The notes under the pieces were generated by a model. That model was not told the origin of the DNA. It made no database searches and saw nothing but the letters and a program-made list of their open reading frames with translations. Both the position numbers and the translations under genes were made by a program. From Auanema rhodensis (Eukaryota; Nematoda; Chromadorea; Rhabditida; Rhabditidae), in assembly GCA_964057225.1 (NCBI GenBank), contig OZ059895.1, forward strand, positions 10,230,001 to 10,294,000: a stretch of 64,000 bases of DNA, in the 5' to 3' direction. The stretch's first letter is position 1, and the number at the start of each line of letters is the position of its first letter. Shown here piece by piece: positions 62,037-64,000 of this stretch.

Positions 62037-62630
62037 TATAAGTTTGCGGGATTTGAGTTAGATGATGGGAGTTTAGGTATCCAGTTCTTAGCCACGTTGA
62101 CAGGTTTTGCTCTCGATACGTTTCGGTCAATAAGTGACACTAAGACATTCGAGGAAAGGATTGAGACTCTGAAACAACTACTGCAGCATTAGTTCTCTAT
62201 GTTTGAGGTAAGTGAAGAAAGGAGACTGAGGGATGCTGTGGACAGATGTTATAATTTTGCGTTACCAGAACAACGGGCGAAAACCAAGGTTTTTGCTTTG
62301 TTCGCTCAGATTGAGTCATTTGAAGGAGCGTATATGTTGGAGCAGTTGCTACACACAAAAGATTTCTCAGCAGCATAAGCATCTCTACGCAGTTGGGCAT
62401 TGTCAAAAGAGCAGTGCAAGAAAATCAGGTACGTATCTAAAGGAAGATCGGAACAACCCAGTTGGAGGAAACCGGAACCCCCGATACAAGTTAGAAGCTG
62501 TTTCACGTGTGGCGAAGTAGGCCACCCCAAGTTTACGTGCAAATCGAAGGAACCCCGTAATGTAAGTCTCATTGACATGGAAATGGTCGTTGTAGAAAAT
62601 AAGATAGACCAAGAGAACTATTACAAGTAA
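62037..62630 (+). pseudogene. gag: Gag C-terminal part with zinc knuckle, copy 2 (empty hAT site)
   Basis: Same frame and stops as copy 1 (TAG 62190-62192, TAA 62376-62378). The single GTACGTAT at 62429-62436 is the unoccupied hAT site. The zinc knuckle CFTCGEVGHPKFTC lies at 62499-62540 and the frame ends at TAA 62628-62630. This copy shows the uninterrupted nucleocapsid order and confirms how the two halves in copy 1 join. Confidence 0.85.
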
Positions 62631-64000
62631 ACGGGATCGATGGCGTAGATTTGTTGAATAGTGGCGCCGCAGTCACATTAGTTCCCCTCTCAATAGTAGA
62701 GGATTGTAAGTCATGGATTGTACCATGCACAGAAGCTCCCACCGGCGTACGAGGGACAAAGATCGATATCTTAGGTAAATTAATCTGTAACATATATCAT
62801 CCTTACACAGGCAGATCAGCTAGAATCGCATGCTATGTATGAAAGACGTGCTGCAGAGAAATTATCTTGGGATTTAATGCATTTGAGGCTTTAGGTCTGC
62901 ATATCGTAAGCATCCCAAAAGAGGATAGGCATCAAGAGATCTCTGACGTGGTAAACTCGATCTCCATGAGCACCGATCATAAAGAAAATTTAAAAGGAGT
63001 GAGTACGAATGAGGTGCCGGCTGAACTAACAGGAAAACTAACGAGTTTGTTAAAAAGTCACGCTCCAGTTTTTGCTTCAAATCCTGGATTTTTGGGAAAA
63101 ATCAAAGTTAAGCCCGCACAGATAGATACAGGCACAAGCTCTTCATTTGCTCTTAAAGTTCAACAAGTTCCGATGAGTCTACGCCAAGAGTTAACTACGT
63201 TATTAGATTTAGAGAGAAGGAAAATATTACGGAGCGATCCACCTCTCCTTGGACTTCTCCAATCGTACTGGTCAGAAAAAAAGATAAGAATCTACGCCTA
63301 TGCGTAGATTACAGGGAGCTAAATAAAATAATCGTACCAGACCGGTACCCCCTACCAAATATTGAAGTCACTTTACAGTGCCTTGAGAACTACAGGTATT
63401 TTTCATCGGTTGATTGCTTTCAAGGGTTTTGGCAAATCCCTTTAGCAAGTTCCGCAAAGCCTAAAACGGCTTTTATAACACATAAAGGGCTGTATCATTT
63501 CAACAGGTTGTCATTTGGATTGGCAAACAGTCCTGCCATCTTCCAGAGGGGCAGGACTGAAAGGATCCAAGATACATCCATACCTGGATGACGTCATAAT
63601 AGCTACCGTCACGGCTGAGCGACATATCCAAGTACTGGATATCCTATTCACTGTTTTTGAGAAATTTGGTGTACAGCTAAAGCCCTCCAAATGTGAATTC
63701 TTCAAGAAAAACTTAACAGTTTTAGGCCACGTTTTATCAGCGGAAGATATACGGACAGATCCAGAAAAGGTAAGAGCTATTGAGGAGTACCCGGTCCCAA
63801 AAACAGTCACCGTATTGTCCTTTTTGGGATCTCTTTCCTACTATAGGAAGTTCATTGAAAGTTTTGCAGCAAAAGCGAAACCCCTTTACAATCTCTGTAT
63901 ACAAGGGGAAAAGTGGGTGTGGACTTCCATGCAGGAAGAAGCTTTTCAGACATTGAAAAAGAAACTCATTGAAGCACCATTTCTTATTCAGCCTAACATA
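62616..64000 (+). pseudogene. Protease and reverse transcriptase, copy 2, incomplete in window
   Basis: Same reading pattern as copy 1: protease NSGAA with Asn in place of Asp, an in-frame TGA at 62840-62842, an RT N-terminal part to 63307 with the one-base loss near 63243, conserved blocks VDYRELNK, FQGFWQIPL and FGLANSPAIFQR, then the second frame change and YLDD (63581-63592). The only difference seen is 63555 (A to G). The window ends in the RT connection region before RNase H. Confidence 0.92.

Larger units (their letters stand above)
60467..64000 (+). mobile_element. Ty3/Gypsy-type retrotransposon copy 2, no hAT, cut by window end
   Basis: Same left junction as copy 1, base for base (TTTCGTTTG then TGTCACATAG), preceded by about 1 kb of the same satellite. 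Differences from copy 1 seen by eye: 60599, 60721, 61713, 61949 and 63555, all substitutions, plus the absence of the 1161-bp hAT with its duplicated target. It carries the same gag stops, antisense insertion, protease Asn, TGA and RT frameshifts. The window ends within the RT connection region, so its 3' end is unknown. Confidence 0.97.

Overview
This window is eukaryotic, non-genic repeat DNA. The content (a Ty3/Gypsy-type LTR retrotransposon, a hAT DNA transposon and a long AT-rich satellite) suggests an invertebrate animal. Nothing in the sequence fixes the species. I see no host gene, tRNA, rRNA or CRISPR array.

Layout: 1-7279 is satellite in plus orientation. 7280-13583 is retrotransposon copy 1, with an intact-looking left LTR edge and a lost 3' end; a 1153-bp hAT element (9250-10402) sits inside its gag. 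13584-15578 is satellite in inverted orientation. 15579-60466 is about 45 kb of plus-oriented satellite. 60467-64000 is retrotransposon copy 2, cut off by the window end and lacking the hAT.

The satellite has a 168-bp basic unit in three types, called A, B and C here. They combine into A-C dimers (336 bp), A-B-C trimers (513 bp; the A before a B is 177 bp) and an A-C-A-B-C pentamer (849 bp). Longer near-identical blocks repeat at offsets of 1025, 2025, 3367, 4263 and about 16.7 kb. A 118-bp inverted scrap recurs four times between 42 and 52 kb. Dividing array length by about 170 bp gives roughly 320 monomers. Two short boxes are nearly invariant across A, B and C.

The retrotransposon order is LTR, primer binding site, gag with coiled coil and zinc knuckle, protease, reverse transcriptase, RNase H and integrase. 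It is dead: gag carries stops and a foreign antisense insertion that resembles a fragment of a protein-primed family B DNA polymerase; the protease catalytic Asp is Asn; reverse transcriptase is frameshifted. Wherever copy 2 is visible it shares these lesions and about 1 kb of the same flanking satellite, with only five base differences seen by eye in about 3.5 kb. Copy 2 is therefore a DNA-level duplication of copy 1 (or an assembly or haplotype artefact), not a new retrotransposition. The hAT came later: copy 2 keeps a clean single 8-bp target site.

No new functional system is evident. The most interesting content is the structural history of the array: nested insertions in a datable order, a foldback, and small inverted junctions that were amplified along with the satellite.
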